In this document: positions 20,250-33,100 of the stretch, in pieces
Numbering within the stretch: the first letter of the stretch is position 1
Layout: every line of letters starts with the position of its first letter
Assembly (NCBI GenBank): GCA_965153455.1
Contig: OZ234504.1
Coordinates: forward strand, 2,108,001-2,172,000
Reading direction: 5' to 3'
Length of the DNA: 64,000 bases
DNA from: Sphagnum compactum
Lineage: Eukaryota; Bryophyta; Sphagnopsida; Sphagnales
Position numbers and translations under genes: made by a program
The notes under the pieces: generated by a model
Database searches by the model: none
Seen by the model: only the letters and a program-made list of their open reading frames with translations
What the model was told of the DNA's origin: nothing

Positions 20250-21132
20250 TTGGAGTCAGAATTATGAAGAATGAGCCTTCTACTGAAGAGGTAGCAATTT
20301 TGAGTGATGGAAACAAATCATCAATTGATGCAGATTTGAAGACAACAAAAGGTACTAAATTAGGTCAACTTTTTCACAATTATGTTCAGGAATCATTCAT
20401 CCTCACTCTCTGGGGATTCAAATCTAAGTAGAGGCCGAGGTTGTCAGAGAAGCTGCACCATAGAAGAAGGTCTGGAGTTTATACAAGTTCCTGCCTTATC
20501 AGCCTCTGATACTCTACCCTTGATTCCAAGTGTGAACACCAGTGCACTCATAGTGCTAACATGTGAGAATCATCAACAAATCAGGCTGATGATTTGGTGG
20601 CAGTGTGATAGATAACAAGGTGATGGTAGTGGTTGACGTGCATGTGAGTGCAAAGCTTTTACAAAATTGGGCAATGATGCCCTGGAACAATGTGAGGGTT
20701 TTCTAGACTATGTTGCTGTTGCAGAATGGAATCAGATTCAAGCTTGCTATTTGAAAATGCTCAAATCAAGCAAAGCTTGATCTTGCCCATGTTGGGTTTT
20801 GAAGGCAGTTCTAATATGTTGTAAATGCTTTAAATGCCATAGAATTATTATCTCTGTGAATGTGATGAAGCTATGTCATCTGTGGTGTAGCGCACATAGC
20901 ATGCATGATGTTTTTGGTTTTGTTGCCGATATATGTTGCTGCACTGTCCTGGTCCAATTCTCAGAAAGCTATGGCCAGACAGCTACCCAATTTCTCTGAA
21001 GGTGTTTTTCCTGTAAACCTTCATGACTTTACAGAAACCATGAGCAGGAGGAGGCATATCCTTAACTCTATCACTTCCTGTTGTGCACTCTGTGTAGTAA
21101 TCATATTGATATACATTCTTCAATTTCTGTGA
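20250..21132 (+). pseudogene. Decayed coding-like region, family not recognised
   Basis: The block is less AT-rich than its flanks and reads as broken protein. A frame from 20,270 (MKNEPSTEEVAILSDGNKSS and on) runs into an AAAG|GTACTA donor-like site, and an acceptor-like TTCAG precedes GAATCATTC. Joining these gives the wrong phase for the next open frame (20,382-20,615, with SGDSNLSRGRG and TIEEGLEFIQVP). Further fragments continue to 21,132 with stops. No domain is recognised. Either an old pseudogene or captured gene fragments. Confidence 0.35.
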
Positions 21133-21605
21133 TCTCTGCAAATTGTTGTAAACAGACTGAAGGGTGCAAAATTCTTGTAGGAAGGGAGTGATGACTAAGT
21201 ACTATATGGAAGCTTCACTACAATGCTTCACAACGGAAAACACAAATTTATCAATGAATTGAATGAAATGTGATGTGTGGGTATGACTTGTTGAGAATGA
21301 GTGAGTAGCTTGGCTTGAATGGGAAGTAAAACCACTATTAAAAGAAGAAAAAAAACACCGATCAAACTCTTTTTGGGACACCCATTAGTACATGTTTTGC
21401 AAAAGGTGAATGGTGATACGGCGATTGGTATCTATCTATATGTTAAGTTAATCGATGTACACATATGTTACCATTCGTGTTCATGATGTTATTGTCCACG
21501 ATGAACACTAATTATGCAAAATTGTGCATACTTTCTCACATTGGTAAAGCTCAATCAACCCTGGCATATTATAGTCAGTAATATATGCACATCATCTTCA
21601 AAAAG

Positions 21606-21765
21606 ATGCACTACTACAAAATGTGGGTGTAGTTCACTAGTCCTCGTTCACTAGACCAGTGAATTCATTGCTTTTTCACTAGTCCCCATTCACTACAACC
21701 AGTGTATTCACTCAAAATCTAGTGAAATCACTTGGTGTACAATGACAACTTTTGTTGTAGTGATG
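21606..21765 (+). mobile_element. CACTA-type MITE with 3-bp target duplication
   Basis: The element spans 21,609-21,762 (154 bp). It starts CACTACTACAAAA and ends TTTTGTTGTAGTG, inverted termini with one mismatch that begin with the diagnostic CACTA. It is flanked by ATG on both sides (21,606-21,608 and 21,763-21,765), the 3-bp duplication expected of CACTA (En/Spm) elements. There is no coding capacity, so it would need a transposase in trans. Internal sequence matches the older element at 2,127-2,565. Confidence 0.85.
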
Positions 21766-22960
21766 AGAAGTTTCCAATCATGGAAATGGGTATAACATTT
21801 CTGTTTGATTGTGAAGTTCACCGAAACAAAGTAAAGAAATCGAACTAGCTAGCGTTCAATCAAACAAATAAGAATTGTGGGTTTTGGTGAATGAATTATA
21901 TTTGATTAGAAAAAGCACAAGATATATTGTTATTGTCTTAAGTACGTGCATTGCATTGCTAATAGTTTACCCTATCTAAGTGTAAATCCTAATTAGTTAG
22001 CCTTCGAATCCGGCACATACACTAACAAATTATGAATGTGTATGTTTTTTAATTTTTTCAGTTTAACTTAATTGCACTTCATAATTTCTCAAAAAAGTGT
22101 TAAATTTATTTTTCTAAAAAATTAAGTTTAATTAGTGTTGAATTCGCTAGCATGCCATGACTCCATCGGGGGTCATGGGGAACTCTTTTAACCTAAGTAT
22201 TAACCTAAGTATATTAACCTAATACTTAGGTTAAAGGAAGGGCCATCTCATTAAGTACATTAGAAGAGTCTTTGATTGTGCAGCAGATTCTGCCTCATTC
22301 CCCCAGTCGTTCTCCCGTGTTCCCCGGGAGTTCCCTGACCTTTAACACGAGGGAACATGCCCATTTGTGCCACATTCTGCCAAGTGCGCCTGTCATTAAG
22401 CCTGCCCTCCTTGGCTTAGTAACGCGGCGGAATGCGCCATTTTGATTAGCTGTTCGGGCTATTTGCAAAAGTCGGGTGGTTATTAGAAACAGGAACAGAC
22501 CCCTGACGGTTATCAAGGCAGTTTTGTAAGATTCATAACCATGGTTCTCAGAAAAAAGACAAAGACCCGATTCTGATATATATATATAACACCACAGTTC
22601 TCAATTTTTTTCCAAAAAAGATTTCAAAAATTACGGGCCGTAGATTGCCAGTGCATTGTTGATCCTTTCATGAGAACCATCAGTTCCTTAAGGGTTTTGG
22701 AAAGAACTGGGATCAGTGGCGGTTCTTTGATTCGGGTTTGTTTCCAAAGAATCAAACATCAACGGTTCTCTGGATTCTGAAAGTATTTCCAAAAACTGAG
22801 ACTGACGATTCTTTGTAAAATTCAAATAACTGCACAACACTGGTTAGTTAAACACATACTACTAAAGGAGATGGCCATGCGAGGCAGCCATCTTTGGCTT
22901 GAAAACCCCGGACTAAGGTCCCACATATAGGTAAGAATATAGGTTTAGGGTTTAGGGTTC
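21766..22960. other. Intergenic DNA with a hairpin and a GC-rich patch
   Basis: TTTAACCTAAGTATTA (22,187-22,202) and its exact reverse complement (22,220-22,235) form a hairpin. 22,270-22,530 is GC-richer, with CCCCGGGAGTTCCC and AACGCGGCGGAATGCGCC-like words, and unlike its surroundings; its origin is unknown. CACAACACTGG at 22,833-22,843 is a member of the recurring terminus family. GGTTTAGGGTTTAGGGTT at 22,942-22,959 is a two-unit telomere-type repeat. Confidence 0.5.
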
Positions 22961-25900
22961 TAGGTACCACCACACCGAACATACAAGATTGATTGAAAAC
23001 CCACAACCCATTTTGCTTCCTTCCACAAGAAAAGGGGCAAACAAGCAAAACAAGAGTGCTCTGAGGAAAACAAAAAATGTTCTTCTAAGTGTGACTTTTG
23101 TATACAAGTTTACTTTGTAATCCCGTGTATAGAACTGAACTGAACTGAACTTCAATGATAAGCATTCCAGCATTTAACAACTTTTACTTATATTTTGAAA
23201 TATGTACATAGGTATGAGGCCCCCCCTCTCCTCTCCCCTCCCCCCCCAAGTGAAATTAGGGTTTGGCAAAATTAGGGTTTTGCTTATATACTTTTGATCC
23301 TGTGTATACTTTTGGTTTTTGGCTTTTGGTTACTGAAAAGATAACAACCAAAAAGAGGGCAGGGAGATATATATATGTATGTGTATCAGAAGAAGAGCCA
23401 ATGGGTCTGTGAGAGTAGTCTGTTGTAATGAATGGAATGTGAATTAGTATTCTTCGAGCATTTCAGGTCACAACTTTTATGTATGTAGCTCGTGCATAAT
23501 TCCCTGGATTCCCCCAACACACTAGTGCACAAGGAAGAAGCCCACATGTATCAATAAGTGGAAGGAAGGCCCCTTATTATCAGAGATGATTGCGGAGCTA
23601 GCTAGTTGTCACATATTCATAAACCCTAGTATTTGATTCCATTCAATTAGTACATCTACTTTTTCCCATGATTGGGTTCTTGATTGTGCTTTCCGAATGG
23701 AATGGAATGCATACAAGAGATGGTCCATCCGATTGAGCACCAACCCATTTTGTCAAATGTATTACATAAACTCAAAACACCACCCCCTACTAGCTTTACT
23801 AGTAGTTCCATCAATGGCTGATGGGGTGAGTACTCACTCACTCATCATAACCACACGGGGTCAAACGCATTGTCTCATCCATGTCTCACCACATCATCAT
23901 CTGATTCAACTCATCCAAATTATGTATGTTTGATTGTCATTCTAGTGCATGACCTGGGAATTGATGGGGAAAAAATAATAATAATAATAATAATACCGTA
24001 CCCACCAACCCACGCACGAATGACTAACATTCAGCAAATGTTTTTTTGGGTGTCAAAAATTTGTTTTTTAATTTTTTTTTTCCAATGACGAGTGCATTTT
24101 GCTTCTCTTTTTTGTTAGCACAATTTCCACATCAATCACATTCCACTCAATACACAATTTGTTGAATTTTTTTATTTTTTTATTTTTTTGTTGAAAGCTT
24201 TGTATCTGAACATTGGGTCAAATCACACCTCATGAGAGAGAGGAGCCAATGATTTTACTTAAAAGCCCAATTGTTTGCAATTCCTCACTTTGGACTTCAC
24301 ACCGTTTTTGGCTCACTTCTATGAGTATGATTGTGATCACATCCCATTATCAAAATGTGTTTTATAACCAGTTGTTTCATACATACATACATACATACGA
24401 GCCAATGACTTTACTTTACGAAAGTCAATTGTTTGCAATTTTGCACTGGGACCGAGACACACACACACACATACACACACTCGCTCCTTTTTGGCTCCTA
24501 TGACTCATGTGTTTGTTGTGATGGTGTCGCATTGTCAAAGCCGACAAGCAAAGTGTAACTTATAATTAAAAACGAGTGTCCATGCTTTGCTTGGGCGAGT
24601 GATCCATCCCTTCCCTTTTAGCACTCTTTCTTCCTCAAGGTTCATTCGCACTTTCTAAAGGAGTGAGTGACTGGAGAGAGACCCAATATTTTTTCTAAGA
24701 GACCACCAATTATGGAGCATCATTGGTACACACATGTATGTACTTACCCGCTGGAATTTGAAACCCCTTAGATTCTTTTAGATGATTGATTAACCCGTGG
24801 TGAAGTGTGACGACACCTTCTAAGTTCTAACTTTTAGGTTAGATTCGGGTCGACTAAGTTATAGTGAATCATGGTGGATACAAATAGAGGAAAACTAATA
24901 AAGAAATTTTTGACGGCTTGAATTTGTGCCCATATTCATAGCACTTGCAAGATGGCCTTCCAAGTACTAAGCTATTGCCTTTTATGTTAATAATAATAAT
25001 AAGAATCATAAGAATAAAAGATAGAACTTTCAATGAACTTTAGATCCAACAAAAAAATTTGCTATTTCATGAATGGTGTAGTTTTGCCAACTCCTAACTT
25101 TTGCCCCCCCCCCCCCCCCCCAAAAAAATTAAATAAATTAAATTAAATAAAAAAAATGTTTGGGTGAATGTGGGCCAAGATTCATGTGGATCTAGAACTG
25201 GTGAAATTTCGTGGCAAGTCTTGCAAATTGAATTCCTATGTGATTTTGTCACCTAGGAAGTAAGTTGTTGGGACATGCAAAGACTCAAGTGCTCTAAGTA
25301 CCTTCCTTATACTATATAGAAAGATGCGGTAAAGTGCATGGAAGTAAAATGGAGCATCATGCCCCAACTAACTATTTCTTGTAATGATTTTGTTCCTTGC
25401 AAGAGTATTTTATTGCCCATACATGCATTCCACATAAAAACTAAAATTACCCATGTCAACTACTAGTTTGTGGAAGTTTCCTTAATCCTCCCCCCCCCAC
25501 CCAAAAAAAAAGCAGTTGCATTGCATAGTTTGAGAACAAGCATATATTCCAAAGCTATGGTAGATTTACATTGAACATCCATGTCATATGGCTTTTGGGG
25601 ATTCTTGTTAAGAATGCGTCGAATCGATCCATCTGAAGAATTTGCAACGAAAGAAAGCATTGAGCACAATATACATACTCTTGGTTCACATTCAAAATCA
25701 TGTAATTTTAAGGGAAGATGACATGCTAGGTACACACATTATGTGGGATCCAAGAGTTGGTTTTTCAAATTAGCAACGGGCTATATGATGACATTGGCAC
25801 ATTACAAAGACCTCCACCCATTCTTGTGAGCTGATACAAAGTTTCATGAAATGGTACCCAATTTCACCCTCACTTCACCAAATCTTTTAGGCAACCGAAT

Positions 25901-26693
25901 TGGGATGAAATACCACGGTTAAGAGCGTCAAACTAGGGGCCCAAAGACAGGGTGACTTTCCGGATAATTCTATTGCTTCTGCTTGAATTTCAATGCCATT
26001 TTTATGAAATTTTTAATCCATAAAAATTGGGAACCTACCCAAAAACTTTTTTAAAAAATTTAAATTCCCAATTAGTAGTGCTCATGTTTTGATTTTATCT
26101 CTTACTACTTGATTCCATGTTGTTGTGCGATTGTGATCATGAGCTTCCTCCCTCAAATGTACGAGAGGATGATGGTCTGTTTTGCCTCTCATCCAATGAA
26201 TGAGAGCCCAAAAATTGCGGCACGCAAGCTGCAAATCATTGCAGGTAGTTTGCCTTCACAACTTAGACAAGTAATAAAAAATTGTCAAAATTATAGTGGG
26301 GATGGGGAGGGGAGGAGAGGGGGGTGAAGTTTGTTGGTGGGTCCACCCACTCCACCAAACTAGCAAATTTGCCTTTTCACCCCACCTCCTACCTTAAGTA
26401 CTTACCTCATGAAACAAACCAACATACACTTCACCTAAGGAAGGCTGCTTGCTTGCTTGCTTGCTTGCATATCTACCCATAATCAAGTTTGCATCTCACA
26501 TAAGTTGTTGAATGAATGATCACAAAGAAGGTAGGCTAGTAGTCTCTTTGTGTGTTGTAGTAGTGCATAGACTTGTCACATGGATGGCAAGCAAAGCAAA
26601 GTAAGCTAGCAATCCCTCATTTTCTTCTTCTTCTTTAATTAACAAAAAGGCTTGTATGGAGTGTTGTAAGAGTCAGGTGTATAAGATCTCTCA

Positions 26694-26725
<32 letters not shown>

Positions 26726-27060
26726 GTGATTGATGAGAGAGTGAGATCATTGAGGAGGCACCTGACCCCAGCTCTTGTCCCCTGTTTGATGTGATTCCCA
26801 TTCAAGCCCATACCTGCAATTATTGATTTCCATTGCACCATTTGCTCCTCCCCCACACCACACCACACCCCTTCCGAGCTAACTAGTTGCATGAGAGTTT
26901 GACTCCCCTGCCATACTGGCCTGCCCCTACGCCGGGGCATGGGTGTTTCATAAAGCGGAATGCATGCTTGCCCATGAGGTCATTATAGTAGGTGTAAGAT
27001 CCCACCCACTCTTTAGGCTTAGTAGATGTCAAAACTTTCTTCCTCATACTTCTAGTGATG
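22961..27060. other. Intergenic DNA rich in microsatellites
   Basis: No gene recognised. Arrays include ATA (about 23,970-23,996), ACAT (about 24,378-24,399), AC (about 24,459-24,480), CTTG (about 26,449-26,468) and TC (about 26,699-26,725). An 18-C run occupies 25,104-25,121. A diverged direct duplication about 158 bp apart starts at about 24,243 and 24,400 (GAGCCAATGA(T/C)TTTACTT, then CAATTGTTTGCAATT). Confidence 0.5.
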
Positions 27061-27175
27061 ATCTACATACGCTAATGTTTGCTCATGCTTTACATACGTT
27101 TAGTCCACGATAATGTTTGCCTCATGCTCTACATATGTTTAGGTTCATGATAACGTTTGCCCCCTGTTTTATGAT
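27061..27175 (+). repeat. Three imperfect tandem units of about 38 bp
   Basis: The phrase (C/T)TACATA(C/T)G followed by TAA(T/C)GTTTGC occurs three times at a spacing of about 30-39 bp. The first unit is internally deleted. Confidence 0.6.
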
Positions 27176-30100
27176 GGGTAAAGCACCACACCCCCTCCCC
27201 CATGTGGGGGCCATTCCCAAAATGTGGGGTTAGACTTGGCTACGACCTTGTCTTAGGCCCCTTATTTTGGGGAATACCCCCACCTTGGATACAAGCCTTC
27301 TTCGCAAGGTCCAAGCTAAAGTGTTGTACAAAGTGTACCTTCACATCAATGAAACTATAAGTTAGTTTACATAGGTGTGCATTTTCACCACTTATAACCA
27401 TTAGATGCCCTTGACATGGTGAGTGGCACACTTGTGGTCTATGGACCAACAACAACCCATTGCGACTAATGCTAGTTTTGATGCACATTCACCCACTAGC
27501 TTTAGTGGTTATCGTTTCGCCCTTCCTCATTGATTTGATTTTTGTTATCTTGCTTGTACCTAGTTGTCTTTACTAATCAAACACCATTCATGACAAATCA
27601 ATAGAATAAAGAGCATCTTACATAAAAGGCCATGGTCATGTCTATCCTAAGTTAAAATAGTAACATATTGTTCTTTGATTTATGCACCATAGAATTGCCA
27701 ACAAGTTTCAAAAATAAAATGTAAGTATTCTTTTGTGATTACAATTTGGAAGGATTGTGAAGTTGAAATGGGATCATAAGTTTAAACTATATAGAAGGTA
27801 GATGAGAAAGTTTATTGAAGGTGGGATGTTGTTGGTGTGCATGTGTGCTACACAATGCAAAATGTATTTGTACCTTGTGATGTGATAAAAGGTTGATATA
27901 TGCCCCTTCTCCCCCATCCTATATCAATTCTTAGGTTAATAAATCAACCAAACACGTATTCAAATTCTACAAGGTGATAAAAGATCACTTCAATCTTACC
28001 TCATGTAATTGTGAAAGAGGATACCACTTTACACCCCATCAAAACCAAATATACTTGTACAACCAAAAAAAAACATAGCAAACCAACAATCTACTGCATG
28101 TTAAACGTCCATTTTATGGATAATGAAGCTAGACAACACATCTTAACTCATAACCCCAAACCTAATGACATTGGAAGAAACTAGGATATCAAATGAGTCA
28201 AAGTTTCTTTTCCCTAAAAGAATATATTTTAGTTGCCCAAACTAGATTGATATCCAAAATTTTCATTATTATCATCTATCATTCAATTACTTAAAATTAA
28301 TCAACAAATAATCGGATTGAAAAAAGAGTGTCAAGAAAATTATTGTTGGATGTCCAAATGTAGGGGATGCAAAACCCCAATATGTATACCACCCAATCAA
28401 CACTTCATCATGGTTCTTTCCAATACCAAGTTCAGGATTTTGTTCACAATCCCCATAGTAGTTTTGCTTTTTAGTATATCTATCCCATGCCTCCAACTCA
28501 CCTTTGATTGTTGGGTTCCATCATCATTGTCAAACCCACCCTCTTCATGAAAGCCATAGATTATTTTGTCTCATGACCTTAAACATAGGTATTCAGGAAG
28601 AAGAGGTGCCTTTTGAGACTATGAAATGTATTCCCTCCTTGTATGGAAAAACACAATCATACAAATAGGTGTTTTATTGTATCAATTGGTAAAGAATTAT
28701 TTGTAGCTTGTGTTATGGCCAAGTTTGCCTACACAACAATAATTTCACAACTTTGGTTGTGGGTCACATTTAACCCTAAGAATTTTTATTCTTTTTTTCA
28801 TGTATTATATCTATATTCCATATCACCCATGTTCTTCGACTTTTAGCTTGCAAAGTAGAACCCCAACAATGTAGATGTTTAAGGAACCCTTTACCAAACA
28901 CCAATTTGTGATTAGGTCTCTACTTGGAGGATTAGGGGTTTAATTCCTAAATGTCTTCCCTCATGTGGGTCACACATATCACAACCATTTCCCCGAATGA
29001 AATACACCCAAATCTCAAAATCACCTTTTGTTTGGACTTGGGTATAATAGGTGTTGTAAATGGTAGTTTGCTTCATCACCCATAAATGGTAGCTAGACAT
29101 TATTACCTTCCCTTGGAAATCCACGGTTCCCATTCACCATTATGGTTCCCATAAAAAAAATTTCAAAAAATAATTCGTTTTTTTAATTTTGAAAATTATT
29201 ATATTTTCCATGATCTACTATGATATTTTCATATGAGTACATAAATTATTTAGAGTATAACCTTTCATAATTGTGATGAAATTCAACATGGCAACTTCAT
29301 ATTCTCACAAAAATTCATTTCCCTATTTTGAGGATTATTTAATGATGAAGCTAACCTTAGTGTAAGGTACTTCTAGAAATCAGTAATTGAGGTTAACCAT
29401 TTGACCCATTCATAATTGAAATTTAAAATGCAACCATTCCTTCAATTAGTTCTATTGCATTATAATTCATGATGATGAATGCCTTTGATACCATAATAGC
29501 CTTGTTCCATTCAGTTTGATGCTGAATATTTAATATATTTTCTCCTAAGATTCCAGCATAATTATTTAAATTTTATGAAGATTTAGTTTTTACTTGTTAA
29601 GTACACCTTAGTAATTTCTCAAAAATTTTGATTTTTTTTTTCTCATAATTATTTAGTGCCAAACCTGCTAGGTTACTATTGTATTCAAATTTAAAATTCT
29701 CGGTTTGGAAGATTTCATTAAATCAGATTTTTTTATGCATAAATGGTAAAATAATAAAATAATAATAATAATAATAATAAAACATTTAAGACTTGATTAC
29801 CACATGTCTTTTCAAACTCTTGGATTCAACCATATTAAAGCACCACTTTTTGATGTTTGGAAATATATTTACATGGCATTGCTACATGGAAGTTTAAATA
29901 TTTGACAACTTTTTTCTTTTAGTAAGTTTAAGGTGCGTTATACACATGTTGAGAAAATTAACTCAATGAAAAAACTTGGAGTCTTTAATGGAATTCTTCA
30001 TTGTTGATACTTCTTCACAACAACATATCCCTTTCTCAATGTGACAATAGAAATAATGTGTAAACAATTGGCTTGCAAGATGTTATGTTCACACCACATA

Positions 30101-33100
30101 GAAATCTTTCATTATATATACACATATAAGTTGTCACAAATTTTGTTCTTATATCCTTTATAAAGACAATATCAATGCGAACCTTAAGATTGCCTTTTAT
30201 GTCAAGAACACTTGTTTGTCATGGGAAACATATATATATATATATAGATAGATTTTAAAATCAAGTTGTCCAAGTGGATTTGAGATATCTTCCATTATTC
30301 TTTCAAGCATAAGAGCTTAAGCTTCATTTTCCATTTTATTGAACTTGGTTGTTTTTCACCACAAAATATGGCCAATTGATCCTTTCTCTTGAATTATATT
30401 GAAATAATTCCAAGTGATCATTAGTTTTAAATTAAAAGTTCCTTTCTAAGTCTTGTGAGTTAGAAAATAATTCTACAAAAAGACAAGTTGTGGTTAACAT
30501 CTTGATAATACCTTTTTTTGATTTTATTTTTGTGTCGCCAACTCTACTAATTCAAATCCTCCGTGCAAAACTCTCCTTCTCATTTGGACATGAAAGATTC
30601 TAAATTTCTTCTTGTTAAATTTTTCAGCTATTATTTAGATCGAAATATCTAAATGTTTTTGGCTTGGATCCAACCACCTTTGCATGGAATGTCCAAGAAA
30701 GATGTTTCTATATGGATGGCCACTTTGAAATGATTCAAAAGAAATCTTTGGCCATAGTTTTCTTACTTTCACTACCCTATAGATTTAGGTCTTGTATTAA
30801 GATCCCCCATATGGCTCTCCAAGTGCATTCATAGAAGATCTCAACAAATACACCCGAAGACTTCATCTCACCAAAGGATCATTAACTACTACCAAGTCTA
30901 CCAAAACCTTCGTCTTGAACATTCATTTATTAAACTACAAAATTTATCACACTTGTTCAAATCAAATTGTGGAAAATTAAATCTCTCATGACTTTTTAGG
31001 ATAATGAATGAAGTTAGATGTATCTTTCATATAGGTATAATAAACATAAATATGATTTATATTCAAGGCATTATTCCAAAATAGATGAGATTATGCCACC
31101 TACTTATAATACTATATAGTGACAAGTTGTCATGATGATTTATGTATGTTTGTTGTCTAATTATTGTAGCCTAAGGTTAGTTTCCACATCGACAATATCA
31201 ATAATTATTCTTTTACAAAAAATCAATTCATTTTTAAAATTTATGAAATTATTATTCTTTCATGATCTACAATTGATTACTATCATATATTATCATATAT
31301 ATAGTGAAATTATTCACAAAAAAAAGCCTACAGTTAGTACGATGATTTTCAACAATTTAACTTCATAAATTTTCACAAATATTATTTGAATATTTCAAGA
31401 ATTATCTCATGATGAAATTAATTTTTAAAGGTAAAATTTTCGCCTATGTAATCTACTTTACCAAGTCCTTAGAAAGAATTGATACTAATGAATGAATTGG
31501 TTTTCTTTCCAAGAGAAATGACTTGATCTCCAAGGATTTTGATTTTTCCTTACTTAAAGGTCATGTACAAACACTAAATATTGTAGTCAATGCCTATTTC
31601 CCTTTGAGGGTTCCAATTTTATGTTCATGCATGTTAATTGTCATGGATGACATCCAACAACTTCAACAAAAGATTATGACATATTTTAGGAACATTAATT
31701 CGAATTAATTATGTAAAATATAGATGATTTTAATATAATTTAGTTGTTGCTTGAGGATAATCATCATGAACATCCATTTTTCATTTATAATGGAATTATT
31801 TCACATATAATGCAAAATTTCATTCATCATCATAATTTGTCCATTGCCATGCACTTTTTATTCACAATAGATATTTAGGAAATTGTTACTGGGGGAAGTT
31901 ACTATTCGTATATTTAATGGAACATGTGAGATTAAAGATAAATCCTCCTCCTCCTCCTTTCTCATACAAACAAGTACAATATTTTTTCAGTTTTACAAAA
32001 TTAATATAATAATTTTCATATTAAAGAATATGACCAATTTTCATGTTTTTCTTTGGATGTATTATTGTGTGGGTATAATTTGTTTTTTGCATATCAAAGG
32101 TGATGACCTTCTTGTTGGGGTGATGAGAGAGAACACCAACAATCTAATAGGTGCAAGTATGTGGGGAGGGTGGGTTTGAGGTTATCTTGTTGCAACAATC
32201 ATGTTTCTCTTCTTTGAAAAGAAAGAAACAAACAACACGACGAGAAAACACAAGAAGTAACTATAAAATTGGATCTCTCTTATCGAGTTCCCAAAATGTC
32301 AATTGTCTCTATGTGAATATATAACACTATCGGGTACAATTTTGTGGACCAACAAGGGAAAGATCTTCCTCATTACTACTACTAAGGTACCTATGAAGAA
32401 GGTAAAAGGACAAAATATGATTTATGACATAATGGGTGTTTTGAAATTTTTTAATTGATGTAATGATTAGAGAATCTTTTTTCCAAAAGCCTCTTTTCAC
32501 ACCACTTGGTTTTTTTTTTATATATTTAAAAAAAATATTTAAAAAAATTTTGGGTGAGGATTTTTTTTGTTTGTAGCCAAAATGGGTATCATCCATATGA
32601 AGATGTAGAAAAAAGTGGTGATCATCCTTTCGAAGATAAATTAGACAAATCCATCGGGTTATAACCCAAATATGAAATACAAATTTTTAATCATCCTTCT
32701 ATGTTTTGGCAAACATATTGAGTTTTTATAATTTTTTTTTCCTCCCTTCATTTCTGGCTATTGAAAACCTCCAAAATCATTTAGTACTTTTTGAAATTTG
32801 AGTTTGTAATTTCTCTATTTGGCGAAAAATTTCACCGATAAGAAAAAAAGAAAAGAAAAAAAAAGGCTTCTTCACACAAAATATATTGCACATGCATTAT
32901 TAATATATTAGCTCTGGAAAATTGCATATAATTTTTTCTATGTGGGGGAGTGGAACTTTGAGCAAGATGAATTAATAAACAAAAAGCTAATAAAAGTGTT
33001 AACAAGTGTAAAACCAACAATAATAATAGAAATAAAAAAATTCTCTTTAAAAAACTCCAAAATATTTTATTTATATTATTTTGTTACCCATCCAGCAGTG

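Noticed and set aside
21940-22015. Possible tRNA gene, because of a CTTCGAATCCGGC B-box-like word
   Set aside because: No A-box and no cloverleaf pairing at the needed distance.
22270-22530. GC-rich patch as a transposon end or gene fragment
   Set aside because: No inverted partner, open frame or known motif could be matched; left as unexplained.
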